A stretch of 64,000 nucleotides of DNA from Cypionkella sp. (GTDB lineage: Bacteria; Pseudomonadota; Alphaproteobacteria; Rhodobacterales; Rhodobacteraceae), in the NCBI GenBank assembly GCA_025458525.1, contig JALOSF010000004.1, positions 1-64,000 on the forward strand. Direction: 5' to 3'. The notes beneath the pieces were generated by a model. That model was not told where the DNA came from, ran no database searches, and worked only from the letters and a program-made list of their open reading frames with translations. A program made the position numbers and the translations under genes. This document shows, one piece after another, positions 1-9,329 of this stretch (the first letter of the stretch is position 1; each line of letters opens with the position of its first letter).

Positions 1-7
1 ACGGAGT

Positions 8-82
8 GCGGGCGTAGCTCAGGGGTAGAGCATAACCTTGCCAAGGTTAGGGTCGTGAGTTCGAATCTCATCGCCCGCTCCA
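8..82 (+). tRNA. tRNA-Gly (GCC)
   Basis: Cloverleaf gcgggcg...cgcccgc acceptor pairing, anticodon loop cttGCCaag, TTCGAATC T-loop, encoded CCA at 80-82. Confidence 0.95.
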
Positions 83-92
83 TTTCGGTCAG

Positions 93-119
93 AAAAAGGT
101 GCCTTCGGGCGCCTTTTTT
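93..119 (+). terminator. Rho-independent terminator after tRNA-Gly
   Basis: AAAAAGGTGCC-TTCG-GGCGCCTTTTTT hairpin with T-tract. Confidence 0.8.
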
Positions 120-205
120 CTTTTCGGTCCAGACCGTTGCCAACACCATCCGAAAGCGCCCAGCCGCATGGGCGCACGGCATCCGGTCTGCCGGGTGCGC
201 AAAAC

Positions 206-233
206 AAAAAGGCCGCCCGAAGGCGACCTTTTT
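206..233 (-). terminator. Rho-independent terminator after tRNA-Tyr (bidirectional-looking)
   Basis: AAAAAGGCCGCC-CGAA-GGCGACCTTTTT hairpin 3' of the minus-strand tRNA. Confidence 0.7.
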
Positions 234-256
234 GTGTCGGCATTCCCGCGGGGGAA

Positions 257-340
257 TGGTGGGTGACCCTGGAATCGAACCAGGCGTGGGTCGCCCCGGC
301 GGAGTTACAGTCCGCTGCCGCACCTTGCAGCTCGTCACCC
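257..340 (-). tRNA. tRNA-Tyr (GTA)
   Basis: Minus strand: acceptor GTCACCC/GGGTGAC, anticodon loop ctGTAac, long variable arm (84 nt), encoded CCA. Confidence 0.93.
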
Positions 341-468
341 GACGGGGGCGGAATACCCAAGGGGCCGGGGGGCGTCAAGGGCCGAATGCACGCCAGCCGC
401 AAGAGTTTCGGCTTGCGCATCCCCCCTGCCCCGCCGCATTCTGCGCGCCTGAAACTTCGGGGCGCAAG

Positions 469-1278
469 ATGAGAAGCGGAACCACCAAACCGACATGGGT
501 GATCGACAAGGAACGCGGCAAACGGCTTGAGGCGCGCGAAACCGTCTGGCTGTTCGGTCTGCACGCCGTGCGCGATGCGCTGATGAACCCCGCCCGCGAA
601 AAGCTGCGCCTGGTGCTGACCAAGAACGCGCTCGACAAGCTGGAGGAGGCGGTCGCTGCATCAGGGATGGAGCCCGAGATCGCGGACCCGCGCCGCTTTG
701 ACGTGCCGATCGACGAAGGGTCGGTCCACCAGGGTGCGGCGATGGAGGTGCGGCCGCTGAACTGGGGCAAGCTGGCCGATGTGGCGATCTCTGGTGCCGG
801 CCTGCCGCTCGTGGTGCTGCTCGACAGGGTGACGGATCCGCATAACGTGGGGGCGGTGCTGCGTTCGGCCGAGGTGTTCGGGGCGCGCGCAGTGGTGGCA
901 CCCCGCCACCATTCGGCACCCGAAACCGGCGCATTGGCAAAAACCGCCAGCGGTGCCTTGGAACGCCAGCCCTATCTTCGGGTCGGCAACCTGTCAGAGG
1001 CGATGCAGGATTTGCGCGACATGGGCTATGTGCTGATCGGGCTGGAGGGCGGTGCCGAGCTGACCCTTGAAGCGGCGCTGGATGCCGCAGCCGCGCGGCC
1101 CGTGGCACTGGTGTTTGGGGCCGAAGGGCCGGGCCTGCGCGAAAAAACCCAGCAGACCTGCGACCATCTCGCGCGCATCCCCTATACCGGCGCCTTTGGC
1201 AGCCTCAACGTGTCGAACGCCGCGGCGGTGTCGCTTTATGCGGCCAGCCAGCGGATGGATCACAAAAGCGCGACATGA
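469..1278 (+). CDS. rlmB: 23S rRNA (guanosine(2251)-2'-O)-methyltransferase RlmB / SpoU family
   Basis: WLFGLHAVRDAL N-term; LDRVTDPHNVGAVLRSAEVFGA and VFGAEGPGLRE...SLNVSNAAAVSLY SPOUT motifs. Confidence 0.9.
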   Translation: MRSGTTKPTWVIDKERGKRLEARETVWLFGLHAVRDALMNPAREKLRLVLTKNALDKLEEAVAASGMEPEIADPRRFDVPIDEGSVHQGAAMEVRPLNWGKLADVAISGAGLPLVVLLDRVTDPHNVGAVLRSAEVFGARAVVAPRHHSAPETGALAKTASGALERQPYLRVGNLSEAMQDLRDMGYVLIGLEGGAELTLEAALDAAAARPVALVFGAEGPGLREKTQQTCDHLARIPYTGAFGSLNVSNAAAVSLYAASQRMDHKSAT

Positions 1279-1291
1279 CGGATGAGTCGGT

Positions 1292-1306
1292 TTAATCCCG
1301 CGTTAA
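1292..1306. promoter_or_regulatory. Consensus CtrA-type box TTAA-N7-TTAA
   Basis: TTAATCCCGCGTTAA read directly, upstream of a candidate sRNA. Confidence 0.55.
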
Positions 1307-1324
1307 AGCTCCCATGTAAGACTG

Positions 1325-1412
1325 AGGAGGCACGGGCTGGAACTCCCGTCTCTCATTCACTGTCCCTCGTTCCACGACTGGGCGCCCGGGGTTTTCCCCG
1401 TGGCGCCTTTTT
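1325..1412 (+). ncRNA. Candidate small RNA in rlmB-CoA-binding intergenic region
   Basis: Non-coding ~85 nt with ACGGG/CCCGT hairpin and strong terminator, preceded by a CtrA box; 5' end is approximate. Confidence 0.4.
1381..1412 (+). terminator. Rho-independent terminator
   Basis: GGCGCCCGGGG-TTTT-CCCCGTGGCGCC then TTTTT. Confidence 0.85.
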
Positions 1413-1429
1413 CATCCGCAGAGGATTTC

Positions 1430-1849
1430 ATGCCCCCAGATGACACCCAAATCCGCGATGTCCTGACGCGCTGCCGCACCATTGCGGTGGTGGGCTGGTC
1501 GCCCAAAGCCGAACGCCCCAGCCACCGCGTGGCGGCTTTTCTTGCCCGGCAAGGCTATCGCGTGATACCCGTCAATCCGGGTCATGCCGGACAAATCGCC
1601 CTGGGCGAGACGGTGCGCGCCAGCCTGTCACAGATCGACGGTCCGGTGGACATGGTCGATATCTTCCGCCGATCGGAAGACGCGGGCGCCGTGGTGGACG
1701 AGGCTTTGGCCCGGTTCCCGAATCTGATCTGCGTCTGGATGCAACTGGGTGTCATGGACCCGGAGGCGGCCGCGCGGGCCGAGGCACGCGGCGTGATCGC
1801 GGTCATGGATCGCTGCCCCGCCATCGAGATCCCGCGGCTGGGGCTGTAA
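1430..1849 (+). CDS. CoA-binding domain protein (YccU-like)
   Basis: RTIAVVGWSPKAERPSHRVAAFLARQGYRVIPVNPG CoA-binding Rossmann motif. Confidence 0.85.
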   Translation: MPPDDTQIRDVLTRCRTIAVVGWSPKAERPSHRVAAFLARQGYRVIPVNPGHAGQIALGETVRASLSQIDGPVDMVDIFRRSEDAGAVVDEALARFPNLICVWMQLGVMDPEAAARAEARGVIAVMDRCPAIEIPRLGL

Positions 1850-1851
1850 GA

Positions 1852-1872
1852 CGATTTTTCGGTGAAAAATCG
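1852..1872. terminator. Possible bidirectional terminator between convergent genes
   Basis: CGATTTTTC-GGT-GAAAAATCG perfect hairpin between CoA-binding gene and hisE. Confidence 0.5.
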
Positions 1873-1877
1873 GGCCG

Positions 1878-2192
1878 TTACCCGCGGGCCGCTTTTTCGG
1901 CAAGACCCGAGGTGCCGTCACGACGATCAAGCTCTGCCAGCACATCGGCGAGCGGCACGTCACGCGCGGCCAGCATGACCACAAGGTGATAAAGCACATC
2001 CGCCGCCTCGGCCGTCAGCCTGGCGCGGTCGCCCTTGACCGCTTCGATGATCGCCTCGACCGCTTCTTCACCGAATTTCTCGGCGCATTTCTCGGGGCCC
2101 TTGGCCAGCAGCTTTGCCGTCCACGACGTATCGGGATCGGCGCCCTTGCGCAGCGCGATGGTCGCGGCCAGACGGTCAAGGGTATGGGTCAT
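1878..2192 (-). CDS. hisE: phosphoribosyl-ATP diphosphatase
   Basis: [46 protein letters not shown] HisE motif. Confidence 0.93.
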   Translation of the reverse strand: MTHTLDRLAATIALRKGADPDTSWTAKLLAKGPEKCAEKFGEEAVEAIIEAVKGDRARLTAEAADVLYHLVVMLAARDVPLADVLAELDRRDGTSGLAEKAARG

Positions 2193-2950
2193 GTCAGCCT
2201 CACGGGGATGCCGGCGGCGGCCATATGGGCCTTGGCCTGCCCGATGGTATAGGTGCCGAAGTGAAAGATCGAGGCGGCAAGCACGGCCGAGGCCCCGCCC
2301 ACGGTGACGCCCTCGACCAGGTGGTCGAGCGTGCCGACCCCGCCGCTCGCGATCACCGGGATGCTGACCGCATCGGCGATGGCGCGCGTCAGCGGCAGGT
2401 TGTAGCCCCCCTTGGTGCCATCGCGGTCCATCGATGTAAGCAGGATTTCCCCCGCGCCCTTGGCAGCGACGGTGCGGGCAAATTCGACCGCGTCGATGCC
2501 GGTCGGTTTGCGCCCGCCATGGGTGAAAATCTCCCAACGGCCCGGTGCAACGGTCTTGGCGTCGATGGCGACGACGATGCATTGGCTGCCGAAACGGTCG
2601 GCAGCTTCGGCCACCACATCGGGATTGGCGACGGCGGCGGAGTTGAAGCTGACCTTGTCGGCCCCGGCCAAAAGCAGCGCCCGCACATCGTGATGCGTGC
2701 GCACCCCCCCGCCGACGGTCAGCGGCATGAAGCATTGCTCGGCGGTGCGGGTGACAAGGTCGAACATCGTGCCGCGGTTTTCATGGGTCGCGTGAATGTC
2801 GAGGAAGGTCAGCTCATCCGCACCTGCCGCGTCATAGGCGCGGGCCGCCGCGACCGGATCGCCCGCGTCGATCAGGTTGACGAAATTGACGCCTTTGACC
2901 ACACGGCCATCTGCGACATCAAGGCAGGGAATGATGCGGGTCTTCAACAT
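2189..2950 (-). CDS. hisF: imidazole glycerol phosphate synthase subunit HisF
   Basis: [23 protein letters not shown]... [19 protein letters not shown]. Confidence 0.97.
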   Translation of the reverse strand: MLKTRIIPCLDVADGRVVKGVNFVNLIDAGDPVAAARAYDAAGADELTFLDIHATHENRGTMFDLVTRTAEQCFMPLTVGGGVRTHHDVRALLLAGADKVSFNSAAVANPDVVAEAADRFGSQCIVVAIDAKTVAPGRWEIFTHGGRKPTGIDAVEFARTVAAKGAGEILLTSMDRDGTKGGYNLPLTRAIADAVSIPVIASGGVGTLDHLVEGVTVGGASAVLAASIFHFGTYTIGQAKAHMAAAGIPVRLT

Positions 2951-3093
2951 GAAACAGTCCTGTGCGCGCCTTGCCCCCTGATAGACGCTGCGGCGGCGAA
3001 GGGCCAGTCGGCATTTCACTGGGGCCGCGGTCGCGCTGCCACCAGCACAAGGCGGGCGGCCAGCCCCCCGGCGCGGCCGCCCAAAGGTGCAAA

Positions 3094-3813
3094 TCAGGCC
3101 TTGAGCGCCCGCAAGGCCCTGGCAAGGTCGATGGCCCCGTCGTAAAGCGCGCGGCCAGAGATGGCGCCGGCGATCACGCCAGTGTCGCGCAGCGCGATCA
3201 GATCCGCCATGGTGCTGACCCCGCCCGAGGCGATGACGGGAATGGTCACGGCGCGGGCCAAGGCCTCGGTCGCCTCGATATTGGGCCCCTGCATCGCGCC
3301 ATCGCGGTCGATGTCGGTGTAGATGATCGCGGCAACGCCCGCATCTTCGAAACTGCGGGCAAGATCGGTCGCCTGCACGGTGGTTTCCGTCGCCCAGCCC
3401 TTGGTTGCGACAAAACCCTTGCGCGCGTCGATTCCGACAGCAACCTGGCCCGGAAAGGCCCGAGCCGCCTCGTGCACCAGGGCCGGGTTTTCCACCGCGA
3501 CCGTGCCCAGGATCACGCGGGCAAGGCCCTTGGACAACCACATCTCGATGGTCTGGAGGTCACGGATCCCGCCGCCAAGCTGGGCCGGCACGGTGCAGCG
3601 GGCCAAGATCGCCTCGACCGCCGCTGCGTTGACGGGCTGGCCAGCAAAGGCGCCGTTCAGATCGACGAGGTGAAGCCAGTCGCAGCCCTCCGCCTCGAAT
3701 TTCGCGGCCTGCGCGGCCGGGTCATCGCCGAAAACCGTGGCGGCCGACATCTCGCCGCGCAACAGCCGCACGCATTGCCCGTCTTTCAGGTCGATGGCGG
3801 GATAAAGGATCAT
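3094..3813 (-). CDS. hisA: 1-(5-phosphoribosyl)-5-[(5-phosphoribosylamino)methylideneamino] imidazole-4-carboxamide isomerase
   Basis: [22 protein letters not shown]... [13 protein letters not shown]. Confidence 0.97.
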   Translation of the reverse strand: MILYPAIDLKDGQCVRLLRGEMSAATVFGDDPAAQAAKFEAEGCDWLHLVDLNGAFAGQPVNAAAVEAILARCTVPAQLGGGIRDLQTIEMWLSKGLARVILGTVAVENPALVHEAARAFPGQVAVGIDARKGFVATKGWATETTVQATDLARSFEDAGVAAIIYTDIDRDGAMQGPNIEATEALARAVTIPVIASGGVSTMADLIALRDTGVIAGAISGRALYDGAIDLARALRALKA

Positions 3814-3947
3814 GGCGCACCTTTCGGGATTTTCCCTCCTTTGGCATGGCCCGCCGCAGATGCCAAGAGGGGCGCGACCCCACGTCATGCTTGCAAGGCG
3901 CGGGCGAGAGTGGCGAAGATTGTCGCACCTTCAGGGAGGAGGACCCA

Positions 3948-4349
3948 ATGAAAAGATTCGCACCCCGTCTGGCGCTTGCAGCCGCCTTGATCCTTGGCGC
4001 CAGCGCCGCCCTTGCCGATCCGGCCGAAGGGCTTTGGAAGACCAAGCCCGATGACAACGGCAACTTCGGCCATGTTCAGGTCAAGACCTGTGGCCCGGCG
4101 ATCTGCGGCACGCTGGTGAAGGCCTTCGACGGCTCGGGCAAGGAAATCAAGTCGCCCAACGTGGGCAAGCAGATCATCTGGGACATGAAGGCCAAGGGCG
4201 GTGGGGCCTATGGCGATGGCAAGGTCTGGTCGCCGGACCGCAACAAGACCTACAATTCCAAGATGCAGCTGAGCGGCAACGGGCTTGCGATTTCGGGCTG
4301 TGTGCTGGGGATCTGCCGCGATGGCGGCACCTGGACGCGGGTGAAATAA
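3948..4349 (+). CDS. DUF2147-family secreted protein
   Basis: Signal peptide, ADPAEGLWKTKPDDNGNFGHVQVKTCGPAICGTLV. Confidence 0.85.
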   Translation: MKRFAPRLALAAALILGASAALADPAEGLWKTKPDDNGNFGHVQVKTCGPAICGTLVKAFDGSGKEIKSPNVGKQIIWDMKAKGGGAYGDGKVWSPDRNKTYNSKMQLSGNGLAISGCVLGICRDGGTWTRVK

Positions 4350-4423
4350 GCAGCTTTCGGGTTGAGCGCGGGGCGCGGGGCGGTGCAGACTGTCCCGCGC
4401 TTTTGCATGTCAGGGGGCGGGCG

Positions 4424-4690
4424 ATGACGGATGAGGACTGGCCGGATCTGGTGGCGCGCAAGGCGCGGCCCGGTGTCATCGGGGTTCGAAGCACGGGCAT
4501 ATTCTGCGGCTTTGGCTGCGCGGCGCGCACGCCCCTGCGCAAGAACGTGCAGCTCTTTGCCAGCCGAGAGGCGGCGGCGGCGGCGGGCCTGCGCGCCTGC
4601 AAACGCTGCGGCGGCTATCCGAAAACCGACCAGCCTGTGGCGCGGGCCAGGCGTTCCATCGCCTCGGACCCCAGTTTGGAATTGCCCTGA
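4424..4690 (+). CDS. Stand-alone Ada-like zinc-binding domain protein
   Basis: [41 protein letters not shown]-x3-C...C-x2-C Ada metal-binding signature; short ORF with no methyltransferase domain. Confidence 0.75.
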   Translation: MTDEDWPDLVARKARPGVIGVRSTGIFCGFGCAARTPLRKNVQLFASREAAAAAGLRACKRCGGYPKTDQPVARARRSIASDPSLELP

Positions 4691-5544
4691 GCGTTGAGCC
4701 CCGGAGACCAGACCGCAATGCTGGCCCGCCCCGGCGCGATGGCAAGGATGCCGCCACCAACGCCGGATTTGCCCGGCAGGCCGACGCGATAGGCAAAATC
4801 GCCCGAGGCATCGTAATGGCCACAGGTCAGCATGAGCGCATTGATACGCCGGATGCGGGCCGGCGAGACGAGGCGGGGCGCACCCGGCAACCCGGCCAGA
4901 AATCGCCCCGCGCGGGCCAGTTGCACGCAAGACATCTCTACCGCGCATTGGTGGCAATAGGTGCCAAGGGTCAGCGCGCTTGGGTTCCTCAGGTTGCCAT
5001 GCGCGGCCATGAACTCTGCCAGGGCAAGATTGCGATGCGCATTCGCAAGTTCCGATGCGGCGACGGCCTTGTTGATGTGGATGTCGTCATCCTCGGCGGC
5101 CATGCGCAAGAAGCGCAACAGGTCGGCCAGAACCTCGCGCGGTTGCAGCCCTTGCAGGATGGCATCGGTCACGGCGATGGCGCCTGCGTTGACAAAGGGG
5201 TTGCGCGGAATGCCCTTGTCATGTTCGAGCGAGACGATCGAGTTGAAGGCCGCCCCCGAGGGTTCGCGCCCGACACGCGCCCAAAGCTGATCGCCAAGCC
5301 GACCAAGCGCGATGGCAAGGGTAAAGACCTTGGAAATCGACTGGATGGAAAAGGCTGTCGTCGCGTCGCCCGCCTGCACGATCTGCCCATCGGCAAGGCA
5401 CAGCGCGATGCCGAACTGGTCGGGCGCCACGCGGGCAAGTTCGGGAATATAGCAGGCCTGCGTGCCCCGGTCGGGTGCCTCCCGCATCGCTTGTGCGATT
5501 TCGTCAAGAACAAGCTGAAGATCAGCGGCGCTCAGGGCTTCCAT
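4615..5544 (-). CDS. glsA: glutaminase A
   Basis: [32 protein letters not shown]... [13 protein letters not shown]. Confidence 0.95.
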   Translation of the reverse strand: MEALSAADLQLVLDEIAQAMREAPDRGTQACYIPELARVAPDQFGIALCLADGQIVQAGDATTAFSIQSISKVFTLAIALGRLGDQLWARVGREPSGAAFNSIVSLEHDKGIPRNPFVNAGAIAVTDAILQGLQPREVLADLLRFLRMAAEDDDIHINKAVAASELANAHRNLALAEFMAAHGNLRNPSALTLGTYCHQCAVEMSCVQLARAGRFLAGLPGAPRLVSPARIRRINALMLTCGHYDASGDFAYRVGLPGKSGVGGGILAIAPGRASIAVWSPGLNAQGNSKLGSEAMERLARATGWSVFG

Positions 5545-6170
5545 TGCAGGAAATTGCCAATGATGCGCAGGCCGGTGGCTTGCGACTTTTCGGGGTGAAA
5601 CTGGGTTCCGACCATGGTCCCGCGCCCGATGATCGCGGTGATGTCGCCCGCGTAATCGACATGGGCAAGGCGCTGTGCGGGGTCGTCCACGCGGAAATGA
5701 TAGGAATGCACGAAATAGGCGTGATCGCCGGTCTGAACCCCGGCCAACACGGGATGCGGGTGATCGATCACCAGATCGTTCCAGCCCATATGGGGCACCT
5801 TGAGCGCAGGATCGGCGGGCGTGATGCGCACCACCTCGCCCGGCACCCAGTCAAAGCCCGGCGTGTCGGAATATTCGCGCCCCCAGCTGGCCATCATCTG
5901 CATGCCGACGCAGATGCCCAGAAACGGGCGCGCGCGGCGCGTCACGGCCTCTTCGATCGCTTCGAACAGGCCGCCATATTCGCCCAGCGCGCGGCGACAG
6001 GCAGGAAAGGCGCCGTCGCCCGGCAGCACGATACGGTCGGCGCGGGCCACATCCTCGGGGCGGGAGGTGACAAGAATCTCGCCGCCGCCGGTTTCGGCCG
6101 CCATGCGCTGAAACGCCTTTTCGGCGGAATGGAGGTTGCCGCTATCGTAATCGACGAGGACGGTCAGCAT
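5532..6170 (-). CDS. hisH: imidazole glycerol phosphate synthase subunit HisH (GTG start at 6179 possible)
   Basis: [28 protein letters not shown] nucleophile elbow; TQFHPEKSQ. Confidence 0.95.
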   Translation of the reverse strand: MLTVLVDYDSGNLHSAEKAFQRMAAETGGGEILVTSRPEDVARADRIVLPGDGAFPACRRALGEYGGLFEAIEEAVTRRARPFLGICVGMQMMASWGREYSDTPGFDWVPGEVVRITPADPALKVPHMGWNDLVIDHPHPVLAGVQTGDHAYFVHSYHFRVDDPAQRLAHVDYAGDITAIIGRGTMVGTQFHPEKSQATGLRIIGNFLQWKP

Positions 6171-6239
6171 GATCTGCACCCTTGCGCCCGGCGGGCCGTG
6201 GAAAACTCCGGCGGGGATGTTTCAGAACAAAGGAAAGGC

Positions 6240-6827
6240 TCAGAGCGCGCCCTTGGTGGAAGGCAGGACGCCCGCCATGCGCGGGTCGGGTTCGACCGCC
6301 ATGCGCAGCGCACGCGCAACCGATTTGAACGCGGCCTCTGCGATATGATGGCTGTTGATCCCGTGCAGGCGCGTCACATGCAGGGTGATCCCGCCGTGGG
6401 TTGCAAGCGCCTGAAAGAATTCGCGCACCAGTTCGGTGTCGAAGGTGCCGATCTTGGCGGTGGGAAAGGCGACATCCCAGATCAGAAAGGGCCGGGCCGA
6501 CAGATCGAGCGCGCAAGACACTTGGGCATCGTCCATCGCCAGCACGAAATGGCCATAGCGGCGGATGCCCTTCTTGTCGCCCAAGGCACGGGCGATGGCC
6601 TGACCGAGGGCGATGCCGCAGTCTTCCACGGTGTGGTGGTCATCGACATGCAGATCGCCCTTGGCGCGCAGGGTGATGTCGATCAGCGCGTGACGGGCCA
6701 ACTGATCCATCATGTGGTCAAAGAAGCCGACGCCGGTTTTCACGTCATAAAGCCCGGTGCCGTCAAGGTTGACGCTGACCGAAATCTCGGTCTCGGCGGT
6801 GGTGCGGGTGATGTCGGCGCTGCGCAT
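6240..6827 (-). CDS. hisB: imidazoleglycerol-phosphate dehydratase
   Basis: [36 protein letters not shown]. Confidence 0.97.
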   Translation of the reverse strand: MRSADITRTTAETEISVSVNLDGTGLYDVKTGVGFFDHMMDQLARHALIDITLRAKGDLHVDDHHTVEDCGIALGQAIARALGDKKGIRRYGHFVLAMDDAQVSCALDLSARPFLIWDVAFPTAKIGTFDTELVREFFQALATHGGITLHVTRLHGINSHHIAEAAFKSVARALRMAVEPDPRMAGVLPSTKGAL

Positions 6828-6857
6828 GGGGGCTGCCTTTCGGATCGGTTCGCGGCC

Positions 6858-7727
6858 TTATAGGCCGGGTGCGCCGCGATGGGAAGCGACCAGAGCGGCC
6901 CCCCCCAAGAGCAGACCGGCCACCGTTGCGATCATGCCAGAGGCGGACAGGGTGAAGGGCAGGCCAAGCCAGAGCGGCACATAGCCCGCAAGCCCATAGC
7001 CCACAAAGGCAGCCGTCACCGCAAAGCCAAGCGAGGCTGCGATCTGCGCGGGCAGACTGCGGGTCAGCAGACGCGCCGCCGCGGCGGGGCAAATCAGCAT
7101 GGCGATGGTCAGGATGGACCCGACAGCCTGAAACGCGGCGACGGCGGCCAGCGCGGTGGCGGCGGTCAGCCCCGATTGCACAAGGCCCGTCGGGATTCCC
7201 ATGCTGCGGGCAAAGACGGGGTCGAAGGTGCAAAGAACAAGCGGCCGCCAGACCAGCGCCAAGGCAAGGCCAAGGCCAAGCGTGATAAGGGTCAGGCGCA
7301 ACAGTTCGGGCGGGGGGGCGCCCAGCCAGATCAGGCTTTCCAGATTGCCGTAAAGCGCGTGCTCTACATCAAGATGCACCCCCGAGGCGCCGGTGGTTTC
7401 AAGCAGCACGACGCCGCCTGCGAACATCGCGGTGAACACCACGGCCATGGCCGCCCCGGGTTCCATGCCACTGCGCCGCGTGACCGCCTCGATCAGCAGG
7501 GCCGCGATACCGGCGGCACCCAGCGCCCCTGCCCCCATCACCAGACCGCTGCCCGACCCCGAGAGGAGGTAAGCCGCGACGATTCCGGGCAAGACCACAT
7601 GGCTGATCGCATCGCCCAGCATGGCGCGGCGCGACAGCAGCAGGAAGTTGCCGGGCAAGGCGCAGGCCATGGCGGCAAGGGCCGCAATCAGCATCGGTGG
7701 CAGCGACAGGGTCAGGAACTCATCCAT
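6858..7727 (-). CDS. metal (Zn/Mn/Fe) ABC transporter permease
   Basis: ABC-3 family: LLSRRAMLGDAISHVVLPGIVAAYLLSG; IPTGLVQSGLTAATALAAVAAFQAVGSIL. Confidence 0.9.
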   Translation of the reverse strand: MDEFLTLSLPPMLIAALAAMACALPGNFLLLSRRAMLGDAISHVVLPGIVAAYLLSGSGSGLVMGAGALGAAGIAALLIEAVTRRSGMEPGAAMAVVFTAMFAGGVVLLETTGASGVHLDVEHALYGNLESLIWLGAPPPELLRLTLITLGLGLALALVWRPLVLCTFDPVFARSMGIPTGLVQSGLTAATALAAVAAFQAVGSILTIAMLICPAAAARLLTRSLPAQIAASLGFAVTAAFVGYGLAGYVPLWLGLPFTLSASGMIATVAGLLLGGAALVASHRGAPGL

Positions 7728-8589
7728 GCGCGCGGGTCCGCAGAACAAGCGACAGGGCAAAGGCCGCTGTGGCCAAAAGCACGATGACAGGGCCGGTCGG
7801 CAGGTCCGGCACGCCCGCCGAAACCGCAGCACCGCCATAGCCGCACCCCGCCCCGATCAACGCCGCGCGCAGGGCAACCCCTTGCACTGTCCCGCTCCAC
7901 AGTCGGGCAGTCACCGCCGGGGTCACAAGCAGGGCCACAATCAGGATCAGCCCGGTCACATTGAGGCCGACAAGAACCACCGCCAGCACCAGCGCCATCA
8001 GGATGGCATCCATCCGGCGCGGGTTTATTCCCATCATCTGCGCATGCAGCGGATCGAAGGCCACCATGGCCAACGGTCGGCGCAGCGCCCAAAGCGCACT
8101 GGCCACCAGCGCGCCACCAAGGCCGATCACAATCGCATCGGCCCGCAGCATCCCGGCCGTGGACCCAAGCAACACGGTTTCAAGCCCGGCCGGGCGGCCG
8201 ACGCCCAGCCCTTGGATCAGCGTCAGGATCACGATGCCGGCGCCGTAAAAACTGGCCAGGACGGCACCCGTGGCGGCGTCCTCATGGATCTGCCGAGCGA
8301 GGCGCTGCACCGCCCAAAGCCCAAGGCCCGCCGTCAGCGCAGCGCCCAGCATCAGGCCGGGCAAAAAGCGCCCCTCGCCGCCCGCGGCGGCCATGACCAG
8401 AAAGGCAAGCCCAATGCCCGGCAGGGTGGCATGGGCCATGGCATCTGACATCAGCGCCCGCCGCCGCAGGGTCAGGAACGTGCCTGCCGCCCCCGCCGCG
8501 GCGCCCAGAAGGGCGGCCCCCAGACTGACCAGCGCGGCGTTATACCCGGCCTGAAGCGCAAGCGCCCGGCCGATGTCGGCAAGGGTCAT
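7720..8589 (-). CDS. metal (Zn/Mn/Fe) ABC transporter permease
   Basis: ABC-3 family: LTLRRRALMSDAMAHATLPGIGLAFLV; overlaps the neighbouring transporter ORFs. Confidence 0.9.
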   Translation of the reverse strand: MTLADIGRALALQAGYNAALVSLGAALLGAAAGAAGTFLTLRRRALMSDAMAHATLPGIGLAFLVMAAAGGEGRFLPGLMLGAALTAGLGLWAVQRLARQIHEDAATGAVLASFYGAGIVILTLIQGLGVGRPAGLETVLLGSTAGMLRADAIVIGLGGALVASALWALRRPLAMVAFDPLHAQMMGINPRRMDAILMALVLAVVLVGLNVTGLILIVALLVTPAVTARLWSGTVQGVALRAALIGAGCGYGGAAVSAGVPDLPTGPVIVLLATAAFALSLVLRTRAHG

Positions 8590-9329
8590 GCGGCACTGTC
8601 CAGATGCAGCGCCGGACCATAGGCAAGGGCAAGATTGGCCCGGGTAAAGGTGGTGCGCACCGCCCCCTCGGCCAAGGTGCGGCGGTTGAGCAGCAGCACC
8701 CGGTCAAAGTAGCTGTCCACCGTGGCAAGGTCATGATGCACCGCAACCACGGTGGCCCCGCCATCGCGCAGCGCCTTGAGCACGTCGATGATCGCCGCCT
8801 CTGTCGCGGCATCGACCCCGGCAAAGGGTTCGTCCAACAGGTAAAGATCCGCCCCCTGCGCCAAGGCGCGCGCCAGGAACACACGCTGCTGTTGCCCGCC
8901 CGACAAGGCGCCGATCTGCCGGCTTGCGAAATCGGCCATGCCGACGCGGTCCAGCGCGGCCTCGGCCCGTGCCCGGATTGGCGCAGAGGCGCGGCCCAGC
9001 AGTCCGGTCTGGCGATAGGTCCCCATCAGGACGACATCGATCACCCTGACCGGAAAGCCCCAGTCCACCGCCGCGCGCTGTGGCACATAGGCAATCCGCG
9101 GCAGGGCCTGCGCCACCGGCAGACCAAAGGCGCGGACGGTGCCGGTTGCCGGTTCAAGCCCAAGAACGGATTTGAGGAAACTGGACTTTCCCGCGCCATT
9201 CGGCCCGACGATGGCCGTCATGCTGGCCGCCGGGATGCTTGCCTCGGCCTGGTCGAGCGCCAGGACCTCGCCATAGCGCAGGGTGATCCCCCGCGCCTCA
9301 AGCACGATGGGGGCACGGGACTGCATCAC
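8586..9329 (-). CDS. metal ABC transporter ATP-binding protein
   Basis: Walker A GPNGAGKSS, LSGGQQQRVFLARAL signature, Walker B LYLLDEPFAGVD. Confidence 0.95.
   Translation of the reverse strand: MMQSRAPIVLEARGITLRYGEVLALDQAEASIPAASMTAIVGPNGAGKSSFLKSVLGLEPATGTVRAFGLPVAQALPRIAYVPQRAAVDWGFPVRVIDVVLMGTYRQTGLLGRASAPIRARAEAALDRVGMADFASRQIGALSGGQQQRVFLARALAQGADLYLLDEPFAGVDAATEAAIIDVLKALRDGGATVVAVHHDLATVDSYFDRVLLLNRRTLAEGAVRTTFTRANLALAYGPALHLDSAA

Noticed and set aside
55-468. N-terminal extension of the rlmB ORF (start at 55)
   Set aside because: Would translate tRNA-Gly and run through antisense tRNA-Tyr; conserved RlmB sequence begins after 469.
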